Shown here one piece after another: positions 1 through 11,951 of a stretch of DNA of 64,000 nt; within the stretch, counting starts at the first letter, position 1, and every line of letters begins with the position of its first letter. The position numbers were made by a program, and so were the translations under genes. The notes below the pieces were generated by a model that was given only the letters and a program-made list of their open reading frames with translations, was not told where the DNA came from and did not search any database. The stretch comes from Welwitschia mirabilis. Taxonomy: Eukaryota > Gnetophyta > Gnetopsida > Welwitschiales. Location: contig JBOZIK010000001.1 of assembly GCA_051453625.1 (NCBI GenBank), positions 261,124,286 through 261,188,285 of the forward strand. Reading direction: 5' to 3'.

Positions 1-1142
1 TAAGTCATACATTTTTCATAATCAATTGATGTTATAATTTCTTTTATGGGTGTCTACTAAGTTAAAATATTAGATCGATGAGCTATTTTTTGTTTATATT
101 ATCTTATGCCCATTCTTCTTGTTTTCTTTTATAGTTTGGTTAGTTAATTCAAAGTCATTACTGTATTGTCTTAGCATGTTTTCCTTGTTCAAGTTTTCAA
201 TAAAGTTTTCTTTCTTAGATAAGTGTTTTCTCAATAAATTTGTGTTANNNNNNNNNNNNNNNNNNNNNNNNNNNNNNNNNNNNNNNNNNNNNNNNNNNNN
301 NNNNNNNNNNNNNNNNNNNNNNNNNNNNNNNNNNNNNNNNNNNNNNNNNNNNNNNNNNNNNNNNNNNNNNNNNNNNNNNNNNNNNNNNNNNNNNNNNNNN
401 NNNNNNNNNNNNNNNNNNNNNNNNNNNNNNNNNNNNNNNNNNNNNNNNNNNNNNNNNNNNNNNNNNNNNNNNNNNNNNNNNNNNNNNNNNNNNNNNNNNN
501 NNNNNNNNNNNNNNNNNNNNNNNNNNNNNNNNNNNNNNNNNNNNNNNNNNNNNNNNNNNNNNNNNNNNNNNNNNNNNNNNNNNNNNNNNNNNNNNNNNNN
601 NNNNNNNNNNNNNNNNNNNNNNNNNNNNNNNNNNNNGTATTTACTTACATTCAATTCATTATTTTCTTAGCTATATGAAATTGGTGGAGAGACTATCAAA
701 GTTAGGTGGTTTTTCCCCCAACTAAAGCTCTAAACACCTCTAGGATTGGCAATACAAAGATATTTATTTTTTTTTGGTTTTGGTATCATGGATTTAAGAA
801 AGTTTCAAGATAATTATTCTTGTTGTCTCAAAACTAAAACTTGGTTACTTTTTTCTTTTCAGGAATTTTTCTTGAAACTTCCCATGTCATATGGCACAAA
901 TAATAACTAATAAATTTGGTCACATCAAATCATATGGGCAGTGCCAACATGTTGATTCTATAACATCTTTATTTCTTGATCTTTAAAAAGATAAGTAATA
1001 GCATCAGTAAGTTAAGAAAATCCAAGCCCTAACATCATTATTGTACTTTCATCAAAAATAATAATAACAATGTCATTTTTCTTGATTAAATAGAATTTTT
1101 TGTTGTAAAATTTTTTTTTTAGTAGTTGTACCTTTTAAGGAA
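1..1142. other. AT-rich DNA, no gene recognised
   Basis: Both strands are dense in stops and I see no family-specific motif. Open frames that cross the gap at 248-636 exist only because undefined bases contain no stops. Short poly-T and poly-A runs are the only local structure. Confidence 0.6.
248..636. other. assembly gap (389 N)
   Basis: Undefined bases. The non-round length suggests an estimated rather than default gap. The flanks are ordinary AT-rich sequence. Confidence 0.99.
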
Positions 1143-1346
1143 TTTTACAAAACAAACGCCTCAAAAAGTGTTTTAAGGTGTTTTACCAAACAAGTGCCTC
1201 AAAAGATATTTTAGGGTGCTTTACCAAACAAACACTTCAAAAAGTGTTTTATGGCCTTTTAGAAAATGAACATTTCAAAAGCCTTTTGAGGCATTTGTCA
1301 AAAAAACACCTCAAAAGACCTTTTAAGATGTTTTTATTTAAATGCC
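1143..1346. repeat. degenerate tandem repeat, 38-bp period
   Basis: Five units of exactly 38 bp begin at 1143, 1181, 1219, 1257 and 1295, and a weaker sixth follows. Each holds a CAAACAA-like part, then CCTCAAAA and TTTTAAGG blocks that are imperfect inverted repeats of each other. The open frames here on both strands reflect this periodic sequence rather than a gene. It lies about 55 bp upstream of the LTR starting at 1401. Confidence 0.75.
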
Positions 1347-1400
1347 TTAGAAACACCTTAAAAGCATGTAGGCTTTGTAAGGCAATGCTATTTAAGGCGT

Positions 1401-2464
1401 TGTTGCATTGGCAATTTAGGGTTATTTTATGGGGTTTTATAAGTTGTTTTGCAAGACTTTTATATAGGTCTAGGTGCAATTCTAAGGATTTTGAAGATAC
1501 AAGAGGAAATCTTGGAAAAGTGCAATTCTTATCTAAATTTGATTTACTAAACACACTTTTTGATGCACAGGTCTTTAAATAAGGATTCATGATAAAAATA
1601 CTAAGTTCTCTTTTAAAAAAAAAAATAAAAAAAGATCATCATCCCCTCCATCATACCCACAATAGGTAGGATGACAACTGGTGATGTGGATTGCTAAGTC
1701 ATCATTTTGAGAATATTTTATAATATGTTACCATTCCTATTTTCATCTGAATGATAGCCTATATGAAACTGATATGTAACCAAATCTAATAGTGATCCAT
1801 AATCGTTTTGTCCATTTTTGAATTGTAAGTTAGTGTGTCTTTCCACATCTACCATTTATCATTTTCTGCTGAGAGTTATTATAAAATACCCCTTTGACTC
1901 TTCTTCTCATCTTTGTTGCACTAGAAATCCTCATGACAGGAGATTGAAGGATGGGAGATCCATCTACATGCATTACAGAAAGACATGTACTTGGTGGAGG
2001 GTTGTATATTCTCCATTGAGACCTAATTATTTTGTAACCCAAATGTTATTACTCTTTTAACATAAAACTTAGTTTTCTTTTTATATTTAGATGTTAGTTT
2101 ATTTGATGACCCTTATAGTCTATGTTGTCCTTACTCTGGTGACAATTTCTTGGGTGATATAGATTATTAAAGGCAGCCTTTATTAAGGCTGAAAGCAAGT
2201 AGAGTTAGGGTTATTTTTACATTGCATGTTAGTTTAGATTACATTTTTCATTTTTCATTGTACTTTTATTATTATCTATTTTTGGATCCTAGTTTTATTT
2301 ACAAAGCAACCTGAGTCTCATACTCATAGACTTCAATGTGAATATGACATTTTATGTCTACTCCCATTTATCCTAATATGATGTATTATATAAGATATCT
2401 ATTTTAGTTATAAATGATAGTATCTATTTGAATGTAAAAACTTGCATAAATACACACCACAAAA
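1401..2464 (+). repeat. LTR of Athila-like element, plus orientation
   Basis: It starts TGTTGCATTGGCAATTTA, matching the start of the E3 LTR (27035 reading down), and ends in a CACACCACAA block, like the E6 LTR. Shared internal landmarks include the GAAGG/GGAGATTGAAGG region near 1945 and an AAGATATCTATTTTA block near 2393. No primer-binding site follows the right end, so it is a 3' LTR or a solo LTR. Its right edge abuts E4 gag, as expected if it inserted there. The flanks give no clear target-site duplication (GGCGT against GTGAC). The left third is quite diverged. Confidence 0.65.
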
Positions 2465-2642
2465 GTGACAAACTAGATATATTTAAAAATTGATTTTCTT
2501 CTAAACTATCATCTAAACAATCTTCTGAAAAGATTTCTTCTGCAAAATTAGATTTTGAAATAATAAATATGGAAATTTTTAAAATTTTTGAATTTTGTGT
2601 ATATTTAGTATGTGTACCTAAGTTAAATTTGAAGTTAATCAA
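2465..2642 (-). pseudogene. gag N-terminal fragment (E4)
   Basis: A minus-strand frame starts at 2642 and runs without stops to the junction at 2464 (it continues to 2424 only inside the foreign LTR). The same segment in E6 (about 42370-42540) lies just upstream of gag and is similar, but broken by stops. The conceptual product is rich in Asn, Ile, Ser and acidic residues, with no recognisable domain. In Athila-like elements this position is the start of gag, the capsid polyprotein. It is truncated after about 59 residues by the inserted LTR. The start codon is a guess based on where similarity to E6 begins. Confidence 0.5.
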
Positions 2643-3160
2643 ACTTTTTTGGATGTTTTCCTCAATGAATAACTGCTCTCTCTAATATTTTTGTTTCTTA
2701 TCATATTTTACCATGTCTTAGCATGCTCAGTTTTAATGTTCAGTGTGCATTATTCCTATGGTCATCTAGATTATATGTCTAGAGAATAAAAGTCATAGAA
2801 AACACAAAAAATTAAAAATGCATAAAATAGAAGCATGAAATAATAGACATAAAAAACATTGAAAAAGACTGTCATCTTATGAAGTTGTCTGGATGATAGA
2901 GGGAATGATAAAAAAATCATAANNNNNNNNNNATAAAGAAAGAAACTAAAAACAATCAAGGCACATAGATTGTTGTTGCCACATATCATCTAAATAATGG
3001 AGAAGATGATAAATAATTTATTTTAGAATGTAAAATAAAAACTATAAAAAGGAAAACCTATGCTACTATAGTTATAAGTACAATACTATTACATACAAAT
3101 ATCTAAACTAAAATTCAAATACTTACATAAGAAATGAAAATCCTCAAACTTCAAGTAGCC

Positions 3161-3179
3161 TTTCCAACAATAGTGGTAA
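3161..3179 (-). other. primer-binding site, tRNA-Asp type, decayed (E4)
   Basis: Read on minus, just after the 5' LTR, the sequence aligns without gaps to the complement of a plant tRNA-Asp 3' end. About nine differences are transitions and one is a transversion. Two bases separate it from the LTR end. It fixes the orientation of E4. Confidence 0.7.
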
Positions 3180-3181
3180 GA

Positions 3182-4277
3182 TGTTGTAATGCATATTTGT
3201 GTAAATTCTATACTCCTAAGAAGATCCTATCATTCACAAATAAATATAGATTTTACACAACACAACACACTAATATAGATGGAAGTGGACCCAAATATCA
3301 TATTAGAATAGTGATAATTGATTTCAAGATGAAACACTTACATATCTTTAATAGCAAAAATAGAATACAATGTAGAAAATAATAATGCAAATACACTTGT
3401 ACAAAGTTAATCTAAAAAATAAAATATAATGCACTTAAAATCATTATGCTCAACCTTGATAAAGGTTGCCCTCATAATCTATATCGCTAAAGAGGCTATC
3501 ATAGAATCAAAAGTAATATAAACTATAAGGGGTAAGTACATAGTAAGTATAGGAAAATAAAAAGAAGTTCTTAAATTACTTTTAAATCAACATCCATGTT
3601 GCAAAGAAGATACATCTCAATGAGGAAGCATAGTTAAATACCAAAGAAGAGGTCTCTCTCTGCAACTATAATAGAAGGATCTCTAGCCCTTCGATCTCCT
3701 ATCATAAGAATTTCTAGTGTAAGTCAAGACAAATAAGAGTCTAGAATGGAATAAATACTTATTGACAAAAGTAGATTCCCTAATAAAAAAAAAAAAAACA
3801 AATAGGTGTAGTCATAATCCTAACAAGCACATAAGAAATGTAGAGACAAATGGCCAAAGTTAGGTGAAGTTTAGTGAAGCATTATTTTTTAGATGTTGTC
3901 ATACTGGTTATTTAGATAATATAGGAGATAATGCTACCTCATAATAATTCTATATCATCTACCAAACTGATTCTAGTTAGCATCTTTATTGGCTTAAAGG
4001 TTCTATCATTTATATAGTCATCTAGATAATGAGAAGGATTGCAGGATTTTCACAAGTGTTTATGTAATGCTTCAGACTTAATGTTTGTAGGACGTTTACT
4101 TCAAAATAGAAAATATTATAAACTACTTTAAATACTATAAAATGTCATGTAGATTGCATGTTTTTGTATCTTTCATCCTAACTTTGTAATATCATAGAAA
4201 TCTAGCATAAACCTATCTAATATCCTACAAAACTGCTTAAAATACCCTATCAAATACATGCATGCTATAGTGTAACA
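3182..4277 (-). repeat. 5' LTR of E4
   Basis: Read on minus the LTR begins TGTTACACTATAGCATGC and ends in GCATTACAACA, with the TGT...ACA ends seen in E6. Its length (1096 bp) is close to the 1105-bp E6 LTRs. Collinear landmarks with the E6 LTR include the block near 3215-3290 and the CTATCTAATATCCTA block near 4211. Confidence 0.85.
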
Positions 4278-5770
4278 CATTCATAAAATCCATCTAACAT
4301 TTTAAAAATTATATTTACTCACATAAATTGTTTTTAATAGTGTTTGATCCTATTATTATGCAAATAGTACTTAATAATAAACTATCATTGAAAAGAACCT
4401 TATAGCTAACTAAATTATAGTAGTTCAAATTTGAGATAATAATGGAAAAATAGAAAAGACTCTTTTTCTAACATAATATTTAGTTTATAAAGATCTCAAA
4501 GTTTATTACAATTAATACAATGTTGATGAACAAGATCATTTGTATGATGATTTATATGACTATATAAAAATTGGAACTCTTCCAAGGAGGTTTTCATGAA
4601 AGGAGTTTTTTCATAAATTAAAAAAAAATGATTAGTAATGTTTTATATAAATTAATTTTAGATGAATTTGTTCTTATATACTTACTACATTCTAAAAGTA
4701 CAAGATGTTCTGAATCATTCCACAATTACCAAGGAATATATTATAAGATCCTAGTACTAATAACCAACCATGTCATTAGGAAATGCTATTATTGGCCTTT
4801 AGTGCGTAAAAATTTCATCAACATCATCAGAGAATGCTACAAATGTCAAGCCAATGCTTCTAGCATATTTCAAGCATTAGATTCATGTAAACCTATTTTT
4901 TAATTAGTACCTTTCAATATATAGGGATTAGACTTTATTAGTATAATTCACTCACCATTGTCTAAAGTCCATAATTTTATTTTAAGAATAACTGATTATT
5001 TTATCAAGTGATTACAAGAAAAAGATCTTTAATATTGTACTTCCAAATAGTTCATCATATTTCTTAAGTATTTCATTCTGGTAATATTTGAAATTCTAGA
5101 AATACTAGTCTATAATAATGGACTAGATTCTACTACCACTCGATTTCTTAACTAGATCATTAAGAAGAAAATCCTTATTTAAAACTCAACAAATTATTAT
5201 TAATAGAATGATGGAATGGAAGAATCTATAAAAAATAAACATAATGTTGCATTAAAAAGGTGCATAGAACAAAACCATTATAATTGACGCATTAAGATTG
5301 AAATTGCATTATGGAATAATAGAATACATTACTATAAAAGTACTAAATTTTTTTAGTTTTGAACTTGTTCATGGTAATTTAGTTAATATTTCTTTAAACT
5401 TATATAAAATTACATATGTAAGTTTAGTTAATTCTTCATTTAGCCCCCACGAATAAAAATGAGTTATGTTATGAAAGCTAATTATAGAAAAATCATAATT
5501 CAAAGTGTTCCATATCTCATATAAATATAAGAATTTAGTTAGAAGATGATTTGATCATAAAATTTACACCAAGACATTTCAAGTAGGTGACTTAGCCATT
5601 CTTAGGATACTTAGAAAGGAACAAAGGTGTAATAAATTTTCTCCTTCATGGATGGACCCTTACATTATAAATAAATTCAAGCAACCTAATACATATTAGT
5701 TATTTGATTTACTAGGATGTTCTATAGGATTTTCCTATAATATATCCTACTGAAATCCATATTTTCATAG
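4278..5770 (+). mobile_element. E7: Ty3/gypsy fragment (Tat-like), integrase part
   Basis: This holds only the integrase part of a plus-strand element, cut on the left by the E4 LTR at 4277. I could not find its RT or LTRs. Sequence right of 5770 is unassigned, and some may be its 3' region. Confidence 0.6.
4530..5700 (+). pseudogene. integrase remnant, Ty3/gypsy Tat-like (E7)
   Basis: Integrase inserts element cDNA into the genome. The open stretch 4628-4900 covers the end of the RNase H-integrase linker and the zinc-finger region: a GNVLYKLGPD-like segment, CYYWPLVRKNFINIIREC and a C-x2-C pair (CYKC). After a stop the same frame continues into a catalytic-core-like stretch (GLDFISIIHSPLSK, then ITDYFIK). 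A GDLAILRILRKEQ... FSPSWMDPYII segment at 5589-5670 matches the C-terminal GK(x)nP(x)W-GPY region of this lineage. Many in-frame TAA/TAG codons at expected Gln positions show it is dead. The motifs look closer to Tat/Retand-type integrases than to the Athila-like ones elsewhere in the window; the lineage call is tentative. Confidence 0.75.
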
Positions 5771-6829
5771 TCTCAAATGAGACTCTACTTAACAAGAAAT
5801 GTAAATAGTATATAGTACATTGTTATTTAGTTATAGTTTTATTTATTATTTAATTTTCTATTTTTCTTATCATTTCATTAGTAGTAATTACATTTCCCAT
5901 ATATTATAAGTGCAACATAGAACAAAGTCATTTATTCACTAAAAAATTCAATTTCTTTAAGAAGTAATTAAGATGAATGCAGAGATTATAGTTAAGTTAT
6001 TCGAAGAATAGTTTTATGCTTATAAATATATTATTGTATTTATCCTTTAAGATAGTTTATGAGAATCTATTTTTACTTCAAAGGATGTTTTATAGGTTAA
6101 CTCTATAAATGCCATAATCAAATCTTGACTATTATAACTATTTTAGCAACAAATCTACATATCATTCTTTTCTAGGAAAGATGAATTAGATGATATAGCA
6201 AAGTTAGCTTAACAAACTAATAACAACAAGGTAAAGAAAAAAGAGAAGATACACATTGACTATGTAAGAAACTCTTTAGCTTCATCTATGAATGTTTGCA
6301 TAATCAAATCATCTTACTATCCTTTATCAAAAGATAAAATTTCTATTTATAAGAAGAAAATTAACACACATGAATTTCTCAGATGAATTAGTGACTTTCT
6401 TTAGAAGGAAATTAAATATACTATTAAAGGCAATGTTTAAATTCTTATCCTTTACTCTTTTATCCTTTTTGTTCATCCCAAGTTCAAAATCTATACATCT
6501 CATTTTGATTTTTAGTTATGCTAAACCTTATCACATTTAAATAATGCTCTTATTTTTTAATAATGCTTTTGTTGTCTTAATTTAGTTTACATTAGAATTA
6601 AATTAGAAATAAATCATTTTATTTTATAGACTATAATATTTATTGTAGAAATATCTTTTTTTTAGTCATGTCACCATAGGCTACAACCTTACCCTTTTTA
6701 GTTTTCTTCTATAATTTTGCAAGTTTTTCTAGAAATTCAAGAAGGCTTACATATTTGAGCTCCATTAGCTATAATACATATTTTAATTATTAAAATTAAA
6801 AATGGTCTATGAGAAGGAGGTATTCCATA
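5771..6829. other. AT-rich DNA, nothing recognised
   Basis: No long frame, LTR match or tandem structure was found. It may include the untranslated 3' region of E7. Confidence 0.5.
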
Positions 6830-7570
6830 GAGAATTATTTTTGTGGCTTATGGTTTGTTACTTTTTGTAGTATCAAAAATGTACAAAACTACATTTTCAC
6901 TAGCCACCACATCTTTTTTTTAAAATTATCTAATACTTGTTAAAATGAAAATTTAAAATTGTATTTTCATGGCTTCCAATTTTTTATTTATCTAAATCAC
7001 AAAAAGAGTTATTTCTCTATGATTTACTACCTTATATTATTTCTAATAGTAGTCCTGAAAATCAAATTGGGTCTACCATTTTATGTTTCATAGTTCATGA
7101 TTTTTTCTTAGTTAACTATTTCTAATATCTTAATATTGATAGTCCTCATGCTCCTTTTTATAATCTTGTAGTTATTTTAATAAATTACTCCCACTGTTTT
7201 ATGGTTTATGGCTTATGGAATTTGAAATATAGCAATCTATGCGAAATATTCATGTATTATTATTCATTAAAATTATTAAATAAATTGAACCCAACATTTT
7301 CTAGTTCATGGTTCATGGCATTTTATATATCAACTATTGCTAATAGCTTAAATCTACTAGATACTATGTTATTTTTTATAATATGAGGGATACTTCCCTT
7401 TATAGTTTACATGTGATGGCACATTATATGTCGACTATTACTAATATCTTAAATTTAGTCACAGCACCCCTTTTTTTAATATCATGTATACTTCCATTTG
7501 TAGTTCATGGCTTAAGGAATTTCAATTATAAGATCAACTCTATATATCATCTTCCATTATTTACCATTCT
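6830..7570. repeat. degenerate tandem repeat, about 100-bp period
   Basis: A block resembling TAGTTCATGGCTTATGG recurs near 6842, 6965, 7092, 7203, 7302, 7403 and 7501, so the spacing is roughly 97-126 bp. Between the anchors a second shared block reads like CAACTATTGCTAATATCTTAAAT. The short open frames at 7201-7386 and 7383-7643 lie mostly in the array and look like by-products of it. Confidence 0.6.
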
Positions 7571-9739
7571 AAATTTAAGGATTTTAGCTGTTTTATACTT
7601 TTCTTCTATTATGACTCTTGGTCTATTACTTTTGTTAAAATAACAAGTTCTTATACAATTTTTCCTATGGGTTTTGATACATTATAAAAAATTAATTTTT
7701 GACTATCCAGTTTATGACTTTTTGAAGGTAACCATTGTGCTTTTAAGGACTAGTACTTTTATTTAAATTATCCCTTATCAACATTGTAGAATTAATTAAT
7801 CGCCTTAATGGGCCATATTGATTTGGGTTATTTCTATCTAGTCAATTTAAGATATAACTATCTTCTTAAGCTAAAATGTTTAAATTTAAAGTTGCAAAGA
7901 TTCTGAAACTTATCTAATGTTCTTATGATTCTATAATTATCAGTAGAATCAAATGTTTGTATTTTATTTTCAACTCATAGAATTAGTTTCAATGGATCCT
8001 ATAGGTACATCACATAGCCTCATGCATGAATATATCAACTTCGATAAAAATTTGTAATAATTCATTTTGTTTTAGAGTCTTTCTCACTAATGTATCAGTA
8101 GGTCAAGTGAATACATGAAATTAGATTTCTATAACCTGAATTTTTAGATTTATTCTTCAATTTTGGAATTTAAAAGAGTCTAGAAAATTAAATATACTTA
8201 GGAGTTTCACATTCTAATCATGGAAAGAGGTTTCTACTCATTTGTCTTTCACTAGTTCTTAAACTAGAATTTTCAAAATGGCAAGTATAATTTAGAATAA
8301 AATTTGATTTTATTACCCTCTATAGTTGTGGTTCATCTAGCTACAAGCATTACTTAAATTTATGACATTTCCATTCTTCTACAAATAGAAACAGTCCCTA
8401 TTAATAATGCCTACAACTATTATGGCATTTTCCCAAATAAATTATAGATTTTCATAAATGCCATATGAAAGTTTTGGATTTCTAAAGGTAGAGACTTCAA
8501 ATAGTAATCAAGTGGTAAGATTTGGATCTCATAATGCTATGTTACCTACATGATTTATTAATAACAACAAATAGCCAAATGGATTATGTTTGGTTGTCTA
8601 TGAAAAATGGACTACCTTTTCACCTTGCATATGCACTAAACTATAAGCTTTACTAAGAGGATCAGCGTTGTTTCAAAGTATGTCTATAGAATAAACTTAT
8701 TTCATAGGTTATATGCTATTCATTTAGGGGTTAACTATATTGAGATACCATAGTTTGCATCCATCCACTACCTATTTAGTGCCATCTACCTTAGATGTAG
8801 AAGATTTTTCTTACTCTATACATAATGGATTTTTTTTAATTTTCAGGTAAACAATATTATTATGTATTTTCTTTACTAATATCTATATTGTTTTATTTTT
8901 AATAATTAGATGTCTACATTAGTATTAGTAATTATAAAGATAATAGAAAATAATTTATTTTCTAATCATGTTTATCTTTATTTAAATTTTATTATAGTTC
9001 ATGTTACTAGGGTTGAAATTCCATTCAATATGTTACTTAGGTTTATCACATCATATATCTATATGTTAGACGTATGTATATTATGATTAAATATCAAAAA
9101 TAAGTTCACAATAATAAAAAATTATATTATATTAATCCACTCATTTCATATCGGATATTGATTCTACAATGACATAGCAATGTTAAATAAATATTTGAAG
9201 AAAACTAAATTGTTAGCTTACTCATTCTATACTAGTAGGGTCTTTAACCTAAGTAATTAAATTAAATGCCCAAAGTCCATTTTGTACATAATTAGTATAT
9301 TGATAACTAGCTCTATTTTAATTATAGAAATGATTTAAAAGTAAAAAATCAGAATCATGTTTTTTTTAAACCAATTCTCTCTATAGGACCTAAGGTCTTC
9401 GAGCTCATTAACTATTCATAGCCATAAGCCCCAAAAGCCTCCAAAAGATTTAAAGGTTGATTCAGCAAATTTTGATTAATAGAAAGATTTAGTAATTCAA
9501 GAAGATGAGCCTAGTGCTTTTTTATTTATAATTCTCATCCAACAGCTAGTTTTTAAGAGAAGTCTAAATGTGAACTTCTTATTTGTTTTGAATAGGATTT
9601 TAAAAGAAAAAAAAATAATAGATACTATTACTAGGTATAGAGTAAGAAGGGACTTCATGTCTATAAATATTGATGTCAACAGAATTCTTCCCTCATCTAC
9701 TACTTTATGATTTAGAAAAGGGTCTAATCAAGATTATGA
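7571..9739. other. AT-rich DNA, nothing recognised
   Basis: No LTR ends, primer site or pol motif could be matched on either strand. The short minus-strand frame at 9497-9679 has no recognisable features. Confidence 0.5.
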
Positions 9740-10840
9740 TGAGAAGATCTAAATTTTTTGTTAAGTAGCATGATCTATTTGCTTTTTAGAGTAAATAGAA
9801 AAGAGACAGGATTCAAAATAAAGTCTTATATAAATATAAGAAACATAGATGGCTTATGGAAATTCCTTGATGATCCTATTATCTTATATAGGGAATCTAC
9901 TTTAATTATTGATAATGTTACTAGATGTATCATTGAGAAATAAGTAGAGAAAACGATAGTCAAGGACTAGCTACATGTAATGTTGGATTTTGAAAGAGAG
10001 AATCCCCATGGCATTCTTCAAAGATTATGATATTAAAAGATAGCATAAAAATAAAAGATGATAACATTAATAATTTAAAACTATAATTACAAAAAAAGAG
10101 AGAATTAGAAGCTAATTATTATTCTTTCCTAAAAGCAAAATAAAACCTTTTAATAATTAGCCTCAAAGTAAAAAATAGTCAAGATAAATTTTTCTTTCTT
10201 AGGTAGCATCTCTACTGCAAAGACACATATCTCTTATCTATAAAGAATTTAATCTAGTTTATTTTCAAAGCAAATAATAATCTTTAGAAATAAGTCATAA
10301 AGAAGAAGGAATAGATTAAGGCTTTTATAGCATCACATCCAACTCTAGACCAAATATTGAAAAATTCACTAAAATTTCATTCTCACCTTGCCTTACTATC
10401 CATAATATAACTTAATACTACAAAATCAATTATTAAAAATGCTAAGTATATACTAGAAATGCCTCTTTCAACTTTCAAGAATATTATGGTTAGTACTATT
10501 AAAAATAATGCTAAATAAATAGCCTTAATACCTAAGGAGGTCAATGAAAAGATAGTTTACTAATTAGAATTGATAAATGAGGCTATTAGATCCAATTCTT
10601 CTTAATCTATTGGATCCAATTCTTGACATAGAAGCTTCAACTGTTAATGTTAATATTCTACCATCAAATGATTTGTAGGATATTTGGAATGCAATTAAGA
10701 AAGTTACTACCCATTTCCATAATGTTATTATAATGCCCAATAAAATTTAGAGTAATTTAAATAGACTACCTTTAATAGATGAATTTTTTTCTTAATCAAT
10801 TGTAAAAACTTTTATTTATTTTTATAGACTAAATAGGCCT
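9740..10840 (+). pseudogene. possible decayed ORF, identity unknown
   Basis: In plus-strand frames 9758-9943 is open and is followed by stretches of plausible protein composition broken by stops and frameshifts. Around 10040-10190 a Lys/Glu/Asn-rich stretch (IKIKDDNINNLK, then QKKRELEANYYSFLKA) looks like a broken coiled coil. Coiled coils of this kind occur in gag or accessory ORFs of Ty3/gypsy elements, but I see no zinc knuckle or protease motif. It ends where the minus-strand RNase H fragment begins. It could be chance coding-like sequence. Confidence 0.25.
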
Positions 10841-11951
10841 CTAAACTATTATACCTATAAGTAGTTATACAACTTTATCCTTAAGAGTTTTGAAGGTAGG
10901 TTAAGAACATTCATCCTAATCAAACGTAGCACATTTTTTAAGTAATTAGTAACATGATTTATAAATCTTGGTATACTTTTGGATGAAATGAAGTAAAATC
11001 AACATGACTAAAAAATAAACATACTTGTTCAACATTGTTCAAAGGAGTAATATTTTAAATGATACTAATTTTTTTAGGGTTAACCTTAATTCTTTACTAA
11101 AGATATGGTGACCTAAGATAATACCATCCTTTACAAGGAAAAAAAATACTTTTCTCCCAATTCATGTGTATGTCAGTCTCAATGCATCTAACTAATACAT
11201 TCTCAAATTTCTCCATGGTTTTATTAAAGGATTTACCACAAATTGAGAAGTCATCCATAATAATTTTAATAGAATCCACTATTATATATGAAGAGATATT
11301 AATAATTACATGTTAAAAAGTTCTAGAGCATTATAAAGTCTAAAGGACATTCTTATAAATTTAAAGATACCAAATAGAAAAGTAAAAGTTGTTTTCGCTT
11401 AATCTTAACATGCTATACAAACTTGATTGTAATTACTATATCCATCAAAAATAAAAGGCATAACGTTGTATTTTATTAAGAATTTGATCAAGAAAACTAA
11501 AGGAAAGTGATATTTCTTTATTACTTCATTAAGTTCTCTAAGATTAATGCTAATCCATTCACTATCAAAAATAACATACATAATAGTAGCATCCACAAGT
11601 TTAATGATTTCATTGTTCACTAATGATTTCATTCCTTACTACTTGCTTAAGTGTAGGTTAAGTCTTAATTAGAATTGCATAACTAGTTTTGCATTATCCT
11701 CGAGGTAGATTTTACATTAAATGATGAAAAGACAAATTATATCAAGATCTTAATGTGTTAAAGCAAAGACATCCATGTTAGAAGTTAAATTAAAATCAAG
11801 AAAAATGCTTATTGAGGATTAAGATGTTCATTATCATGAAAGGATTCTTAGGATTATCAGAGAGAAATATGTACAACAAGCCATTAGATAGTTATTTTAA
11901 AACTAAATCATATTCTTTATTTGCTAAAGTTGAATATCCATCTAAGATTAT
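10841..11951 (-). pseudogene. E5: reverse transcriptase to RNase H fragment, Athila-like
   Basis: Read on minus, 11632-11405 gives the RT segment DSEWISINLRELNEVIKKYH followed by HFPL and DGYSNYNQVCIA. 11279-11097 holds the polymerase active-site box as IIMDDFSICG, with both aspartates kept, then an NWEKSIFF block. A GHxIS-like segment and an RT/RNase H connection (a SFLGHV-like block, then TFKTLKDK) reach about 10845, where similarity stops before the RNase H catalytic core. The right end is cut at 11951 by the LTR of E2. No LTR, gag or integrase of E5 is visible; its missing 5' part would be expected beyond the inserts to the right. Confidence 0.8.

Larger units (their letters stand above)
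2465..4277 (-). mobile_element. E4: 5' part of an Athila-like LTR element
   Basis: Read on the minus strand this is a 5' LTR (4277 to 3182), a decayed tRNA-Asp primer-binding site, an untranslated leader and the first part of gag. The leader matches the E6 leader (41705-42540) block by block, including a GGCTACTTGGAGTTTGAG-like stretch next to the primer site and a GAGCATGCTGGGACATGG-like stretch near the gag start. The body is cut at 2464 by the LTR at 1401-2464. The base pairs right of the LTR at 4278 begin CATTC, one candidate target-site copy; its partner is not visible. Confidence 0.8.

Noticed and set aside
94-725. Long open frames on both strands around 94-725
   Set aside because: They are open only because the 389-N gap contains no stops.
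1178-1590. 134- and 113-residue frames on opposite strands
   Set aside because: They run along the 38-bp tandem repeat and into an LTR. The overlapping opposite frames are a by-product of periodic sequence.
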